Part shown: piece after piece, positions 16,911-26,402 of the stretch | Position numbering within the stretch: the stretch's first letter is position 1 | Layout of the letters: each line of letters starts with the position of its first letter | NCBI RefSeq assembly: GCF_021513275.1 | Contig: NZ_CP090978.1 | Span: 744,001 to 808,000, forward strand | Length of the DNA stretch: 64,000 bases | Source: Paenibacillus hexagrammi | GTDB lineage: Bacteria > Bacillota > Bacilli > Paenibacillales > NBRC-103111 | Reading direction: 5' to 3' | Notes under the pieces: model-generated | What the model saw: only the letters and a program-made list of their open reading frames with translations | Told to the model about the DNA's origin: nothing | The model's database searches: none | Made by a program: the position numbers and the translations under genes

Positions 16911-18662
16911 TTGTTTATGAAAAAGCTTTTATCGGTTCGAATTCGACTCATCCTTATTCTGCTCGTTCCCTGCATGTTGTACCTGGGATCCAGTATCTAT
17001 TTCATTAAGATGAACGCTACGAATATTGACGATCTAGCTGAATCCTTATATGGTACTACAGGTCAGTCGACTACGCTGATCTTGAACGCGGACCGGGACA
17101 TGTACCAAGCGATGACAGCGTACCAACAAGTAGCTTCTGGCGTTCGTTTGAATGCAGAGGATCGATCCAACCAGTTGAAAGCCTTTAAGGAGAACATTCA
17201 GCAGGCAAACGATCGTGTCGAGCAAGCCAAGAAGATCCTCGATGACAGAGGGCTGCTTCAGCTCACTCATGTGAGCTCTAAAGAGAGCATCGAACAGAGT
17301 TTATCCGATTTTCATCAATCATTTGATCAGTGGGTACAAACGGCATCTCAAAATGTAGAGTCTCCTACTCCTGTACCAGGTGCCATCTCGGATACGAAGC
17401 TAAAAGAGAAATTCGATAAAGGTAGAGACTCTTTAGATCAGATCGAGGAAATATTGGATACTTATGCGAAGGTGAACATTGATAAGAAGCATGCTGATTC
17501 CAGGAAAATGATGTGGGTCACACTTTCTTCGGTCGCGTTAATTACTCTGATTGTCTTCGGTTCGGGAATCGCGATTATACGTAAAATCATGGTTACCATC
17601 CGTCGTATTGTACAGCTTTTAAGTAGAGTTGCTGATGGAGACCTCACTATGGAGCCTCAGAAGCGCTACTCCTCGGATGAACTTGGCCTCATATCCAAAT
17701 CTGCTGACATGATGACAGCCAAAATGAAAGAGCTTGTCTCTACGATTGCTCGAAACACCGAATACGTGCATACCGCTGCTATCGAATTAAACGACAGCTC
17801 GAAGGAATCCGCCGCTTCAGCAGAACATGTGGCTCAGAATATTCAGGATGTCACGCAGGATACAGAGTTTCAGACACGCAGCAGTGTGGAAACAAGCAGA
17901 GCGGTTGATGAAATGGCTATCGGGATTCAACGTGTGGCTGAGAATTCGGGGATCATGTCCGAGCACTCGAGTGTTACGTCTAACCATGCGGAAAAAGGCA
18001 ACGAGCTTTTGAACAAGCTGGGTCAGCAAATGGCACACATTCTTGGCGCAGTGGACATGCTGTCGCAAACCGTTCAATCACTTACACGAAAATCGGATGA
18101 GATTGGTAAAATTGCTTCCAGCATCACAGGCTTTGCGAACCAGACGAATCTGTTGTCTCTGAATGCTTCCATTGAAGCGGCACGAGCAGGTGAACATGGA
18201 AGAGGGTTTCATGTGGTGGCTAATGAAATTCGCAAGCTTGCCAGCCAATCCATTGAATCAGCTGAGGGGATCAACGCGTTAATTCTGGAGACGAGAATTG
18301 AAATTTCCAATGTATCGGATTCAATGGACGCGACCAGACGGGAAGCGACAGCGGGTTCTGCGATCATGGATGACGTAAATCACAGCTTCCAGACGATTTT
18401 ACAATCGGTTCGTCAGATCGTATCGCAAATTCATGAGACCTCCGCGGTAGCCCAGCAAATGTCAGCGAGCTCCGAGCAAGTGTCGGCAACAATGGAGCAA
18501 TCCTCGAACGCTACGGGACTAATTTTGGGGAAATGCCAGAATGTAGCGGCGGCAACGGAAGAACAGCTCGCCATGATGGAGAACATTGCTTCGGCTGCTG
18601 AACAGTTGAAAGCCGTCGTGACAACACTGAATGATTCCGTTTCTTATTTTAAAATCCAGTAG
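16911..18662 (+). CDS. Methyl-accepting chemotaxis protein
   Basis: A 583-residue chemoreceptor. An N-terminal membrane segment ([20 protein letters not shown]) is followed by a ~160-residue helical extracellular sensor (four-helix-bundle type). A second membrane segment ([21 protein letters not shown], about residues 200-221) leads into a HAMP domain. The long signalling coiled coil has the conserved hairpin tip [35 protein letters not shown] (written here to mark residues ~408-443). It signals to CheA/CheW; the ligand cannot be deduced. TTG 16911 is six bases after AGGGGG and is preferred to ATG 16917. A sigma-D-like promoter precedes it. Confidence 0.93.
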   Translation: MFMKKLLSVRIRLILILLVPCMLYLGSSIYFIKMNATNIDDLAESLYGTTGQSTTLILNADRDMYQAMTAYQQVASGVRLNAEDRSNQLKAFKENIQQANDRVEQAKKILDDRGLLQLTHVSSKESIEQSLSDFHQSFDQWVQTASQNVESPTPVPGAISDTKLKEKFDKGRDSLDQIEEILDTYAKVNIDKKHADSRKMMWVTLSSVALITLIVFGSGIAIIRKIMVTIRRIVQLLSRVADGDLTMEPQKRYSSDELGLISKSADMMTAKMKELVSTIARNTEYVHTAAIELNDSSKESAASAEHVAQNIQDVTQDTEFQTRSSVETSRAVDEMAIGIQRVAENSGIMSEHSSVTSNHAEKGNELLNKLGQQMAHILGAVDMLSQTVQSLTRKSDEIGKIASSITGFANQTNLLSLNASIEAARAGEHGRGFHVVANEIRKLASQSIESAEGINALILETRIEISNVSDSMDATRREATAGSAIMDDVNHSFQTILQSVRQIVSQIHETSAVAQQMSASSEQVSATMEQSSNATGLILGKCQNVAAATEEQLAMMENIASAAEQLKAVVTTLNDSVSYFKIQ

Positions 18663-18677
18663 GCCTTCAAGAAGCAT

Positions 18678-18732
18678 GGGGCAGTGTATCCTAGCAGAGA
18701 GCAGATCGTTCTTCTGTCGGATGCACTGCCCC
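18678..18732. terminator. Long hairpin between convergent chemoreceptor and corA genes
   Basis: GGGGCAGTGTATCC (18678-18691) pairs with GGATGCACTGCCCC (18719-18732). There is no clear T-run on either side, but the position between two converging stops suggests a shared terminator. Confidence 0.55.
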
Positions 18733-18748
18733 TATTCATGCATTAGGA

Positions 18749-19678
18749 CTAGAACCAACGTTTGTGCTTGAAGAAGTACCACATGCAGCCTCCGACAACA
18801 ACAAGCAGGATCCAGACGTATAAATAACCGAAATCCCAATTGAATTCAGGAATATTCTTGAAGTTCATTCCATACAGACCGACGATGAAGGTTAGCGGGA
18901 GGAAGATCGAGCTGAATAAAGTGAGTGTTTTCATAATCTCATTCATTCGATCGGATTTCATACTCATCTGAAGCTCCAGTAACCCTGTTAGCGACTCCCT
19001 GAAAATGTCTAGAGAATCCACAACACGGGAGATGTGATCGACAATATCAAGGAAATAAGCGTTATCTTCCGCACGTGTGTAAGGAAAAGAATGGTGGCTG
19101 ATCGTTGTGAGAATGGTTTTCTCTTCTGCGATGACACGTCGAAGCTGATGAAGAGTCCGCTTGAGCTGGAAAATATCCTGCGCGATACGAATCGCCGGAT
19201 TATGATAAATACCTTGCTCCATCTCTTCCAGTCTGTCTTCGATATGGTCAACGACAATCGCATAGTCATCGACGCAGCGATCAAGCAGGGAGTGCAGAAT
19301 CGACCCTGGATGATTCAGTTTGCCTCCAATCTCCGCGCAAGAATGATACAGCTGATCTAGAAAAGGGATGTGCTCCTTGGACACGGTAATCACATAATTC
19401 TTCCCAACAACGATACCAATCTCCTGGGGCTGCATTTGTTCAGAAACTGCAAAAAAAGTAATGAATATCTGATCATTATAGGTGTCAAGCTTAGGTCTCT
19501 GATTTAATTTAATGGCATCCTCAATCAATAGTGGATGGCAGTGAAACAGATCGCCAAGTACCTGCTTCACTTCGTCGGAAGTGGGGCTCTGCATGCGAAT
19601 CCAGGCCACGTCCCCTTCTTGGGGAACTTGAACCGGAAGCTCATGGACGGCGCCGGTTTGGGGTTGAAATAACAGCAT
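18749..19678 (-). CDS. corA: CorA-family magnesium/divalent cation transporter
   Basis: The hallmark YGMNFKNIPE follows the first of two C-terminal membrane segments (LFSSIFLPLTFIVGL), and the second is YLYVWILLVVVGGCMWYFF. The N-terminal ~240 residues form the cytoplasmic alpha/beta funnel domain. CorA pentamers let Mg2+ (or Co2+/Ni2+) into the cell. The frame is open up to an ATG at 19765, but that start overlaps the divergent tRNA promoter and lacks a ribosome binding site. GAGGTG (minus strand, 19694-19689) is ten bases before ATG 19678, so that start is used; ATG 19687 is too close. Confidence 0.9.
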   Translation of the reverse strand: MLLFQPQTGAVHELPVQVPQEGDVAWIRMQSPTSDEVKQVLGDLFHCHPLLIEDAIKLNQRPKLDTYNDQIFITFFAVSEQMQPQEIGIVVGKNYVITVSKEHIPFLDQLYHSCAEIGGKLNHPGSILHSLLDRCVDDYAIVVDHIEDRLEEMEQGIYHNPAIRIAQDIFQLKRTLHQLRRVIAEEKTILTTISHHSFPYTRAEDNAYFLDIVDHISRVVDSLDIFRESLTGLLELQMSMKSDRMNEIMKTLTLFSSIFLPLTFIVGLYGMNFKNIPEFNWDFGYLYVWILLVVVGGCMWYFFKHKRWF

Positions 19679-19755
19679 GTCTGACATACACCTCAAGTTA
19701 TTCAGTCTACCTGTAAGCATATCATACGCATGCAGCATTCTTCCATAAATTGTGC

Positions 19756-19784
19756 TTGTCAACATGGAGACTATCCGCTATAAT
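19756..19784 (+). promoter_or_regulatory. Sigma-A promoter of the tRNA-Glu/tRNA-Leu transcript
   Basis: TTGTCA (19756-19761), a 17-base spacer, and TATAAT (19779-19784), 47 bases before tRNA-Glu. It is a near-consensus promoter as expected for stable RNA. Confidence 0.8.
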
Positions 19785-19831
19785 AACAATTGTCGTCAAA
19801 ACGGGCTTCATAGTTCATCTAGACGCATCAT

Positions 19832-19903
19832 GGCCCGTTGGTCAAGGGGTTAAGACACCTCCCTTTCACGGAGGTAACAGGGGTTCGAATCCCCTACGGG
19901 TCA
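19832..19903 (+). tRNA. tRNA-Glu (TTC)
   Basis: Acceptor GGCCCGT/ACGGGTC, D-arm GGTCAAGGGGTTAAGACA, anticodon stem CCTCC-CTTTCAC-GGAGG with anticodon TTC, and T-arm AGGGGTTCGAATCCCCT. CCA is not encoded. Confidence 0.96.
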
Positions 19904-19942
19904 TCCTTTATTTCATAGGAAGAGCAATCTTCCCACATATAC

Positions 19943-20024
19943 GCGGTCGTGGTGGAACGGCAGACACACCATCTTGAGGGGGTGGCGCTCACAAGGCGTG
20001 CGGGTTCAAATCCCGCCGACCGCA
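19943..20024 (+). tRNA. tRNA-Leu (GAG)
   Basis: Acceptor GCGGTCG/CGACCGC, anticodon stem CCATC/GGTGG around TTGAGGG with anticodon GAG, a variable arm (CGCTCACAAGGCG) and T-arm GCGGGTTCAAATCCCGC. CCA is not encoded. It is co-transcribed with tRNA-Glu. Confidence 0.94.
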
Positions 20025-20032
20025 TACTTAGA

Positions 20033-20066
20033 AAAGTCCTTTACAACAAGGATTTTTCTTTTTTTT
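20033..20066 (+). terminator. Terminator of the tRNA-Glu/Leu transcript
   Basis: AAGTCCTT pairs with AAGGATTT around TACAAC, followed by T-rich sequence with a run of eight T. AT-rich accessory DNA begins just after this point. Confidence 0.75.
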
Positions 20067-20238
20067 GCTTATTTTGGACTAGGTTTTTTATTGATTCATT
20101 TATTCCCTCCCTCGGAACTAACTAAATAACTAACATTAAACCTATAGGAATTAAAGAATTTTTATATTGGGGAATGTGGTTGAAAACTCAAAGGCATCCT
20201 GTTACAATTCGTATCAAAAGGTTGGGAGGGGGAGTAAA

Positions 20239-21212
20239 TTGAATATTTTAGTTACTGGTGGAGCCGGTTTCATTGGGAGTAATTTTATTAAACATATTCT
20301 ACATACTCATCCGTCTTACAATTTAGTCAATCTTGATAAACTAAATTATGCGGGAAATTTAGAAAATCTTAAAGATGTCCAATGTGCGAAAAATTACCGT
20401 CTAGTAGTTGGTGATGTATGTGACCGTGTCTTAGTTGAATCAATTATTAAGGATAACAAGATTGATATTATTATTAATTTTGCAGCAGAGTCACATGTCG
20501 ATCGAAGTATATCAGATTCAACACCTTTTATTCATACCAATGTAGTTGGTACACAAGTGTTACTTGAGGTCTCTAAATGCTCAGGTATACAAAAATACAT
20601 TCAAATTTCCACGGATGAAGTTTATGGCTCATTAGATGACACGGGGTATTTCACGGAATCCTCACCAATTTCACCTAATAATCCATATTCAGCTAGTAAA
20701 GCGGCTGCAGATCACCTTGTTAGATCCTACCACCACACATATGGGTTACCAACGAATATTGTTAGGTTTGCAAATACCTATGGACCTTCACAATATCCAG
20801 AAAAGTTAATCCCTATGACGATAACAAATGCTTTGGAAAATAAAGAAATTCCGATACACGGACAGGGACTGAGCATACGTGATTGGTTCTTTGTGCAAGA
20901 CAATGTATCCGCAATAGATACGATATTACATGAAGGATTATCAGGAGAAGTATATAATATTGGAGCACAAGAAGAACGACGTACAATTGATGTGGTACAC
21001 GAAATACTAGAGATACTTGGAAAATCAAGGGGTTAATTAATTATATTGACGACCGTCAGGGGCAAGACTATCGATATGCTAATGATCCTAGCAAGATTAT
21101 GAAGGACTTGAATTGGAAACCACGTTATAATTTCGAACTTGGTCTAAGGATTACGATTAATTGGTATGTTGAAAACAAAAAATGGTGGAAATCCCTTCAA
21201 AGCGTCGGTTGA
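20239..21212 (+). pseudogene. rmlB: dTDP-glucose 4,6-dehydratase, frameshifted near the C-terminus
   Basis: RmlB converts dTDP-glucose to dTDP-4-keto-6-deoxyglucose, a precursor of rhamnose and other deoxysugars. The Rossmann motif TGGAGFIGSNF, the AAESHVDRS motif, the catalytic Thr/Asp/Glu region STDEVYG and YSASKAAADHLV (YxxxK) are all present. Start TTG 20239 lies behind GGAGGGGGAG. The frame ends early at a run of four G (21029-21032). One more G would continue into DRQGQDYRYANDPSKI and the stop at 21210-21212, giving ~324 residues. The partial second copy at 24.9 kb has five G at the same place and reads through. The break is therefore a mutation in this copy or a base-call error. Confidence 0.85.
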
Positions 21213-21451
21213 AAAACTAATAAAGTAGTTCTCTAGCTCAACAAAGAAAGCGAACACTGCAATTCGTATGAATCTTAAACAACTATAAGAAGGATTACTT
21301 ATATAATTTACAATTATGCTCCGTATCTAATGGGGCTAATTTGATTAATTTTTAATTTATTAATAAATAGGAAATTACTCCCATAGTAGCGGCTTAAATT
21401 GTCGGATATAATTGAAAAATGGAAAATAGTTGAAGGCGAGGGGCGCTCTCA

Positions 21452-22465
21452 TTGGAAATGCTACTAGGGAAGAAAGTTAAATATGATGTGACGACAAGCT
21501 TTGGGCTTGTACTCGTTCCGGGTCAATCTGTGTTGGATCAGGAGCATTTGAATTTACTTCAGCAGCATCGTATCGATCTTGCGGATATTATCTTCATATC
21601 GGATGAAGAAATAGAATCTGACAAGGATACTTCCCAAGCGCTAGTGGAGAAGGCTACGCTATATGCGAAAGAGCTGTTCGAACGTATTCGGCTTCATAAA
21701 AAAATTCCATTGCTTGAAGTGAAAAATGAACTGATCCCGATTGTTCAAGAAGCGGCGGATCATCCCAATATCTTTCAATTATTTGAAGCTGTGAAGGCTA
21801 AGGACGAATACACGCACCGTCATAATATTGGTGTTGGGATTCTATCCACTCTAATAGGCAAATGGTTGAATCTAGCGGAGGCCGAAGTTGCTTTGTTGTC
21901 GCTTGCCGCGACGATGCATGACGTGGGCAAGATTCATATTTCCGAAGAGATCCTACTTAAGCCGGGAAAATTAACAGCAGATGAGTTCAGTGAAATGAAG
22001 AAGCATACGATCTACGGATATAATATGCTTAAGGAAACAGTCGGACTCAGCTATCGCGTTGCATTAGTAGCGCTGCAGCATCATGAACGAATGAATGGAA
22101 GCGGTTACCCTCTTAAGCTGAAGAGTGAGCAGATGGACCCCATGAGCCGCATTGTAGCGGTAGCGGACATTTTCCACGCAATGTCTTCAACAAGACCCTA
22201 CCACGAGGCTATGCCATTTTATGAAATCGTCAGCCGAATGAGACAAGGCTTTTTTGGTGAGCTCGATCCACAGATTGTAGCCACTTTCCTCAATAATATG
22301 ATTCAAAGTCTCATTGGACGCAGGGTGCAGCTAACCGACGGAAGATGGGGAGAAGTGATTTACATCAATCCTACGGATGATACGAATCCATTGGTGCGTG
22401 TGAATGAGCTGTTTCTTGACCTAAGTAAAGAGCGGCATATCCATATCAAGCAAGTGATTTCTTAA
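21452..22465 (+). CDS. HD-GYP domain cyclic-di-GMP phosphodiesterase
   Basis: The HD-GYP core shows HRHNIGVG, the metal-binding MHDVGKIHI, HHERMNGSGYP (the GYP signature) and DIFHAMSSTRPYH. Such enzymes usually hydrolyse cyclic di-GMP and so affect motility and matrix production. The first ~100 residues carry no recognised sensor domain and the C-terminal ~50 residues form a small extra domain (RVQLTDGRWGEVIYINP). Start TTG 21452 lies eight bases after GAGGGG. The first 14 codons and the upstream region reappear at 25.8 kb in a decayed duplicate. Intergenic 21213-21451 has a TATAAT at 21407-21412 but no clear -35 box. Confidence 0.9.
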   Translation: MEMLLGKKVKYDVTTSFGLVLVPGQSVLDQEHLNLLQQHRIDLADIIFISDEEIESDKDTSQALVEKATLYAKELFERIRLHKKIPLLEVKNELIPIVQEAADHPNIFQLFEAVKAKDEYTHRHNIGVGILSTLIGKWLNLAEAEVALLSLAATMHDVGKIHISEEILLKPGKLTADEFSEMKKHTIYGYNMLKETVGLSYRVALVALQHHERMNGSGYPLKLKSEQMDPMSRIVAVADIFHAMSSTRPYHEAMPFYEIVSRMRQGFFGELDPQIVATFLNNMIQSLIGRRVQLTDGRWGEVIYINPTDDTNPLVRVNELFLDLSKERHIHIKQVIS

Positions 22466-22473
22466 TATATCCC

Positions 22474-22510
22474 AGCCCACCTTCCAATCAGAAGTGGGGC
22501 TTTTTATTTT
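22474..22510 (+). terminator. Terminator of the HD-GYP gene
   Basis: AGCCCACCTTC (22474-22484) pairs with GAAGTGGGGCT (22491-22501), followed by T-rich sequence. It lies between convergent genes. Confidence 0.8.
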
Positions 22511-22512
22511 CG

Positions 22513-23115
22513 TTAGAGAATATTTCGTTCTTCCAGTTGCTTGATGATGAATTGAACTGATTCTTGAACACCTGATGTTTCTGTGTCAATTAGGATATCC
22601 GGTTGAACGGGAACTTCATAACGGGCAGATATGCCTGTGAAGTGATGGATGTCACCTCTACGTGCCTTTTTATACAAACCTTTAGGGTCTCGATACTCAC
22701 ATTCTTCTAAAGAGCATTTTACATATACCTCAAGAAATTCACCTGGTTGAAATAAACTTCTTACCATTTCTCTGTCTTGGGTATGGGGAGATATAAATGC
22801 AGACAGAACAAACAACCCCGCATCAACAAAGAGTTTGGAGACTTCCCCTATACGGCGTATATTTTCGCGGCGGTCTTGCTCCGAGAAGCTCAAATCGGAG
22901 TTTAATCCATGGCGAATATTATCGCCGTCGAGCACATAGGAGCGAATACCTCTAGTAAGCAATTCTTTTTCCAAACTAAATGCTAAGGTTGATTTACCGG
23001 AACCAGATAAGCCAGTAAACCATAATGTACAGCTATTATGTCCATTTAGTTGATACCGTTCTAGTTTGGAAACAGAGGGATGATGCCAAGTGATGGATTT
23101 ATGAGAAGGGTTCAT
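22513..23115 (-). CDS. cysC: Adenylylsulfate (APS) kinase
   Basis: CysC phosphorylates APS with ATP to PAPS, the sulfate donor for sulfotransferases and an intermediate of sulfate assimilation. The P-loop GLSGSGKST, the [13 protein letters not shown] segment, [11 protein letters not shown] and the FISP-containing loop are all present; about 200 residues is normal. Start ATG 23115 (MNPSHKS) is preceded by GAGGTG; longer starts would run into the operator cluster at 23128-23163. No sulfurylase (sat/cysND) or PAPS reductase gene is adjacent, so this orphan kinase may serve PAPS-dependent sulfation. A sulfotransferase gene with a matching upstream motif lies at 52.5 kb. Confidence 0.93.
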   Translation of the reverse strand: MNPSHKSITWHHPSVSKLERYQLNGHNSCTLWFTGLSGSGKSTLAFSLEKELLTRGIRSYVLDGDNIRHGLNSDLSFSEQDRRENIRRIGEVSKLFVDAGLFVLSAFISPHTQDREMVRSLFQPGEFLEVYVKCSLEECEYRDPKGLYKKARRGDIHHFTGISARYEVPVQPDILIDTETSGVQESVQFIIKQLEERNIL

Positions 23116-23127
23116 ATACACACCTCT

Positions 23128-23163
23128 ATACAAAATGTATCTATTTTGTATCATTATGTATCA
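23128..23163 (-). promoter_or_regulatory. Operator cluster upstream of cysC (TGATACA/TGTATCA family)
   Basis: Three TGTATC half-sites occur at 23136, 23147 and 23157, spaced 11 and 10 bases and therefore on one face of the helix. The first is part of the palindrome ATACAAAATGTAT (23128-23140). The cluster is 13 bases before the cysC start. The same motif recurs near six other genes of the window. Confidence 0.65.
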
Positions 23164-23302
23164 CGAAGCGAAGTTTGTACAGGGGAAAACTTCAGTAGTC
23201 GCAATCAGCGGATTTATAGCGCATCAGAGAATAGCTTTTTGCACTTAGTGAGATCTTATTGTTGAAGGAAGATATGGTAATTACATCAACGGGGGATTGA
23301 CG

Positions 23303-24367
23303 ATGACATCGACGGCATATGCACAGCTTCCACTAACGTCCGCAGAGGTAGGAACAATGTGGATGGCCTATCAGGAAAAAACGCTACAACTTAGACTGAT
23401 CGAGCATTTACTTGACTGCGGCCAAGAGCCGGAGGCTAGAGCTATTATTGAAATACATTATGAACGAGTACAAGTCCATCTCGAATCCATCAAACAGATG
23501 CTTCTTAAGGAAGAAGCTGTGATTCCGCAAGGTTTTACGGAGAGTGATGTGCAGCGAGGCGTTCCGCGCCTGTTTGATCCCTACTTTGATATCCTCTGGC
23601 TGCGTATGCTTAGTAAGGTTCAGATCGGACTGTATGCTCTGCATTTTACGATGTCTTATCGTCAGGATGTGAAGCAAGCGAATTTGGAGTTCACAGCGGA
23701 GGCCCAGGCTCTTTATGATCAAACAACCAGTTATTTAGAAAAAAGAAATGTACTAGGACGCCCGCCTTACGTGTCCATGCCGGATCGAGTCGGATTCGTT
23801 ACTGATGAAGACTATTTAAAAGGAATGCGACTGTTTGCCAGTGTTAGATCTTTAAATACAATTGAAATCGGACACATGTATCAGGCTATCGAAACCAATG
23901 TTGTTGGTGCTCAAATGATGATTGGTTTTGCTCAAGCAGCTGCTCATTCTGAGGCTCGAGACTATTTTATGAAAGGGTATGATCTTGCCCGAAAAATTGT
24001 CGATACGCTTACAAAGGTGCTCGTTGAGAGCGGTTTAGAAGTAACATCAACATGGATAGGTAAGGCGACGAACTCCACCATATCCCCATTCTCCGATAAA
24101 CTAATGATGTACCTGACCAATTTATTGACAAACTTTGGACTCGGGAGCAGCACAATCGGAGGGGCTTTCAGCTTGCGAAGCGACTTGCCGGTCGTGATGG
24201 GCAATATATCCAAGGATATTTTAACATTCGCCAAAGAAGGCGGAAGGCTTATGATCAAGCATGGCTGGATGGAGGAGCCCCTCAATCTGAGGACCGCAAT
24301 AAAATTATTCAACAAAAATCTTAGCCTAAGAAAGAGCCTGGGCCTATGGAGCTGCATGAAAGGTTAG
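23303..24367 (+). CDS. DUF3231 family protein
   Basis: About 354 residues with two repeats of a four-helix ferritin-like domain typical of DUF3231 (PLTSAEVGTMWMAYQEKTLQLRLIEHLL, region of residues ~12-40, and LNTIEIGHMYQAIETNVVGAQMMIGFAQAA, region ~195-225). DUF3231 proteins are widespread in spore-forming Firmicutes; the function is not established. ATG 23303 lies seven bases after GGGGGA, so it is preferred over TTG 23297. The end overlaps the next gene by 22 bases, so both are one transcription unit. Confidence 0.8.
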   Translation: MTSTAYAQLPLTSAEVGTMWMAYQEKTLQLRLIEHLLDCGQEPEARAIIEIHYERVQVHLESIKQMLLKEEAVIPQGFTESDVQRGVPRLFDPYFDILWLRMLSKVQIGLYALHFTMSYRQDVKQANLEFTAEAQALYDQTTSYLEKRNVLGRPPYVSMPDRVGFVTDEDYLKGMRLFASVRSLNTIEIGHMYQAIETNVVGAQMMIGFAQAAAHSEARDYFMKGYDLARKIVDTLTKVLVESGLEVTSTWIGKATNSTISPFSDKLMMYLTNLLTNFGLGSSTIGGAFSLRSDLPVVMGNISKDILTFAKEGGRLMIKHGWMEEPLNLRTAIKLFNKNLSLRKSLGLWSCMKG

Positions 24368-24810
24368 AAAAATTATTATGGAGTATCGCACTGCCGGGAT
24401 TTGGACAACTGCTAAATGGAAAGTATGTGAAGGGTATTGTATTCATCGGCTTGGAGTTTGTTGTGAATATGAAGTCTCATCTCAATGAGGTCATCTTATT
24501 AAGCTTCCAAGGAGATATCCCCAGTGCAATTTTACATACGGACTATCAATGGATAATGTTCTATCCCTGCTTATACATGTTTGCAATGTGGGATGCTGTC
24601 AAAGATGCTGGAGGAGGGAGCACTCCATATTCGACTCTGCCTTATGTATGCGCGGCATTTCTAGCGACAGTTGGATTAATGTACTCAGATCGATGCGTGA
24701 TTTTAGGGTTTTTGATGGGACCGGTTTGGCTTGCTATGCTTTTGTGTTTCATTGGTATCACTATTGGAGTTACTTTGCAAGTCACTATCAATCGGAAGAG
24801 TAGAGCTTAA
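24346..24810 (+). CDS. Hypothetical membrane protein, 154 aa
   Basis: Near the N-terminus is LPGFGQLLNGKYVKGIVFIGLEF, resembling the PGxGQxxNGxxxKG pattern of TM2-like and related small membrane proteins. Three or four membrane segments follow (about 25-42, 65-80, 98-113 and 120-143). It begins inside the end of the DUF3231 gene. A decayed copy of its C-terminal half lies at 25880-26071. Function is unknown. Confidence 0.7.
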   Translation: MELHERLEKLLWSIALPGFGQLLNGKYVKGIVFIGLEFVVNMKSHLNEVILLSFQGDIPSAILHTDYQWIMFYPCLYMFAMWDAVKDAGGGSTPYSTLPYVCAAFLATVGLMYSDRCVILGFLMGPVWLAMLLCFIGITIGVTLQVTINRKSRA

Positions 24811-24822
24811 TATCAATAAATA

Positions 24823-24866
24823 AAAGGAGTTAAGTTCACTTACATGGACTCAACTCCTTTGTTGTT
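24823..24866 (+). terminator. Hairpin after the membrane protein gene
   Basis: AAAGGAGTT (24823-24831) pairs with AACTCCTTT (24852-24860), with an inner AGT/ACT match. Only a short T-rich tail follows, so termination is probable but not certain. Confidence 0.6.
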
Positions 24867-24893
24867 AACACATTTTGGAGCTTATTGAGATGA

Positions 24894-25598
24894 ATATCAG
24901 ATTCAACACCTTTTATTCATACTAATGTAGTTGGTACACAAATATTACTTGAAGCTTCTAAATGTTCCGATATACGAAAATTCATTCAGATATCCACGGA
25001 TGAAGTTTATGGCTCATTAGATGATACGGGGTATTTCACGGAGTCCTCACCAATTTTACCCAATAATCCATATTCAGCTAGTAAAGCGGCTGTAGATCAC
25101 CTTGTTAGATCATATCACCACACATATGGATTGCCAGTAAATTTTGTTAGATTTGCAAATATCTATGGACCTTCACAGTATCCAGAAAAGTTAATCCCTA
25201 TGAAGATAAAAAAAGCTTTGGATAATAAAGAAATTCCGATACACGGGCAGGGATTAAGCATCCGTGACTGGTTCTTTGTGCAAGACAATGTAACAGCAAT
25301 CGATGCGATTTTAAATAATGGATTACCAGGAGAAATATATAACATTGGAGCACAAGAAGAAAGGCGTACCATTGACGTGGTACAAGTAATATTGGAAATA
25401 ATAGGAAAAATGAGGGGGTTAATTACATTTATTGATGACCGTCAGGGGCAAGACTACCGATATGCTAATGACCCTAGCAAGATTATGAATGACTTGGATT
25501 GGCAACCCCGTTACAATTTTGAACTAGGTCTACGGATTACGATTAATTGGTATGTTGAGAATAGAACATGGTGGAAAGCTCTTCAGAGTGTAGGTTGA
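24894..25598 (+). pseudogene. 5'-truncated second copy of rmlB
   Basis: From 24894 the DNA matches the first rmlB copy starting at its base 20509 and codes for the same protein from ISDSTPFIHTNVVGTQ to the stop. The N-terminal Rossmann part is absent, so it cannot be an active dehydratase. Here the G-run is five long and the C-terminal frame is intact (GLITFIDDRQGQDYRYANDP). Many silent and missense differences show that the duplication is not recent. A restart at the ATG at 25131 is possible but would lack the active site. Confidence 0.85.
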
Positions 25599-25828
25599 GA
25601 AAACCTAAAAAATACGTCTAGCGACAATCTACATTTCGTTTGAGGACTCTAATCTAAGAGGGGAGACAGCTTATATTTCTACTATTATGCCCCCGTGTCT
25701 AACGGAGCTAATTTTATTTTACATATAGCCCCGATAACCTGTTTGATAGATAAAATATTAGTAATTAGGTAATTACTCCCATATTATCCGTTTTTGAAAA
25801 ATGGAAAAAAGTTGTAGATGGGGGGCGT

Positions 25829-25880
25829 TCTTATTGGAAATGCTACTAGGGAAGAAAGTTAAATATGATGTGACGTCGAG
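25829..25880 (+). pseudogene. Remnant of a duplicated HD-GYP gene start
   Basis: TTGGAAATGCTACTAGGGAA and the following ~25 bases are identical or nearly so to the first codons of the HD-GYP gene at 21452, including the upstream GGGGGGCG region. The match stops abruptly at about 25878. The segment 25599-25828 is a diverged copy of the rmlB/HD-GYP intergenic region. Confidence 0.8.
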
Positions 25881-26071
25881 CTGGTGGAGATAACGGACCA
25901 TATGCACATCTGCCATATGTAGGAACGGCTTTTTTTGCGACCGTTGGACTGATGTACTCCGATTGATTTGTAGTCATGGGGATCTTGTTAGGGCCTGAGT
26001 GGCTGGCAATGTTTTTTTGTTTTATCGGAATTGCTGTAGGATCTAATATAAAACTTGATATCAAAGTTTAC
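25880..26071 (+). pseudogene. Remnant of a duplicated membrane protein gene
   Basis: Translation from 25880 gives AGGDNGPYAHLPYVGTAFFA, then TVGLMYSD, a TGA stop, then GPEWLAMFFCFIGIAVG. This aligns with residues ~85-150 of the protein encoded at 24346-24810, where the stop codon corresponds to an Arg codon (CGA to TGA). The join to the HD-GYP remnant shows an internal deletion of cysC, the DUF3231 gene and most of both flanking genes. From 26072 to 26402 I see no gene, only AT-rich, probably decayed DNA. Confidence 0.78.
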
Positions 26072-26402
26072 AAGGGAAGGCAGAGCTGCGTTATAGCGGC
26101 TTTGCTTACTCCAATTTTATTTATCGTGTGCGAATCGAACGGATACGATCAATGGACGTTCTGCCTATTCGTCGTCGAGCTTATTCATGATTTTGGTAAT
26201 ACATTCAGACCAGTTCCGCTGGATTTGCATCAATCTAGAGGTTGCTAATCTATGTGTCACTCTGAATTCGGACGCGATTCAATCTATGATTCACTTTGGC
26301 TATCTGGCAACGAAGGCTGTCGCAGCATCGAAATCGGAATGGAGTGATTCATTTCAAATATCACTTTTGTAACGAAGGAGTAGACAAGAAATAAAAAGTA
26401 TT

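Noticed and set aside
25131-25598. Truncated rmlB copy as a functional gene from an internal ATG
   Set aside because: It lacks the NAD-binding motif and the catalytic STDEVYG region would lie before the start, so no dehydratase activity is possible.
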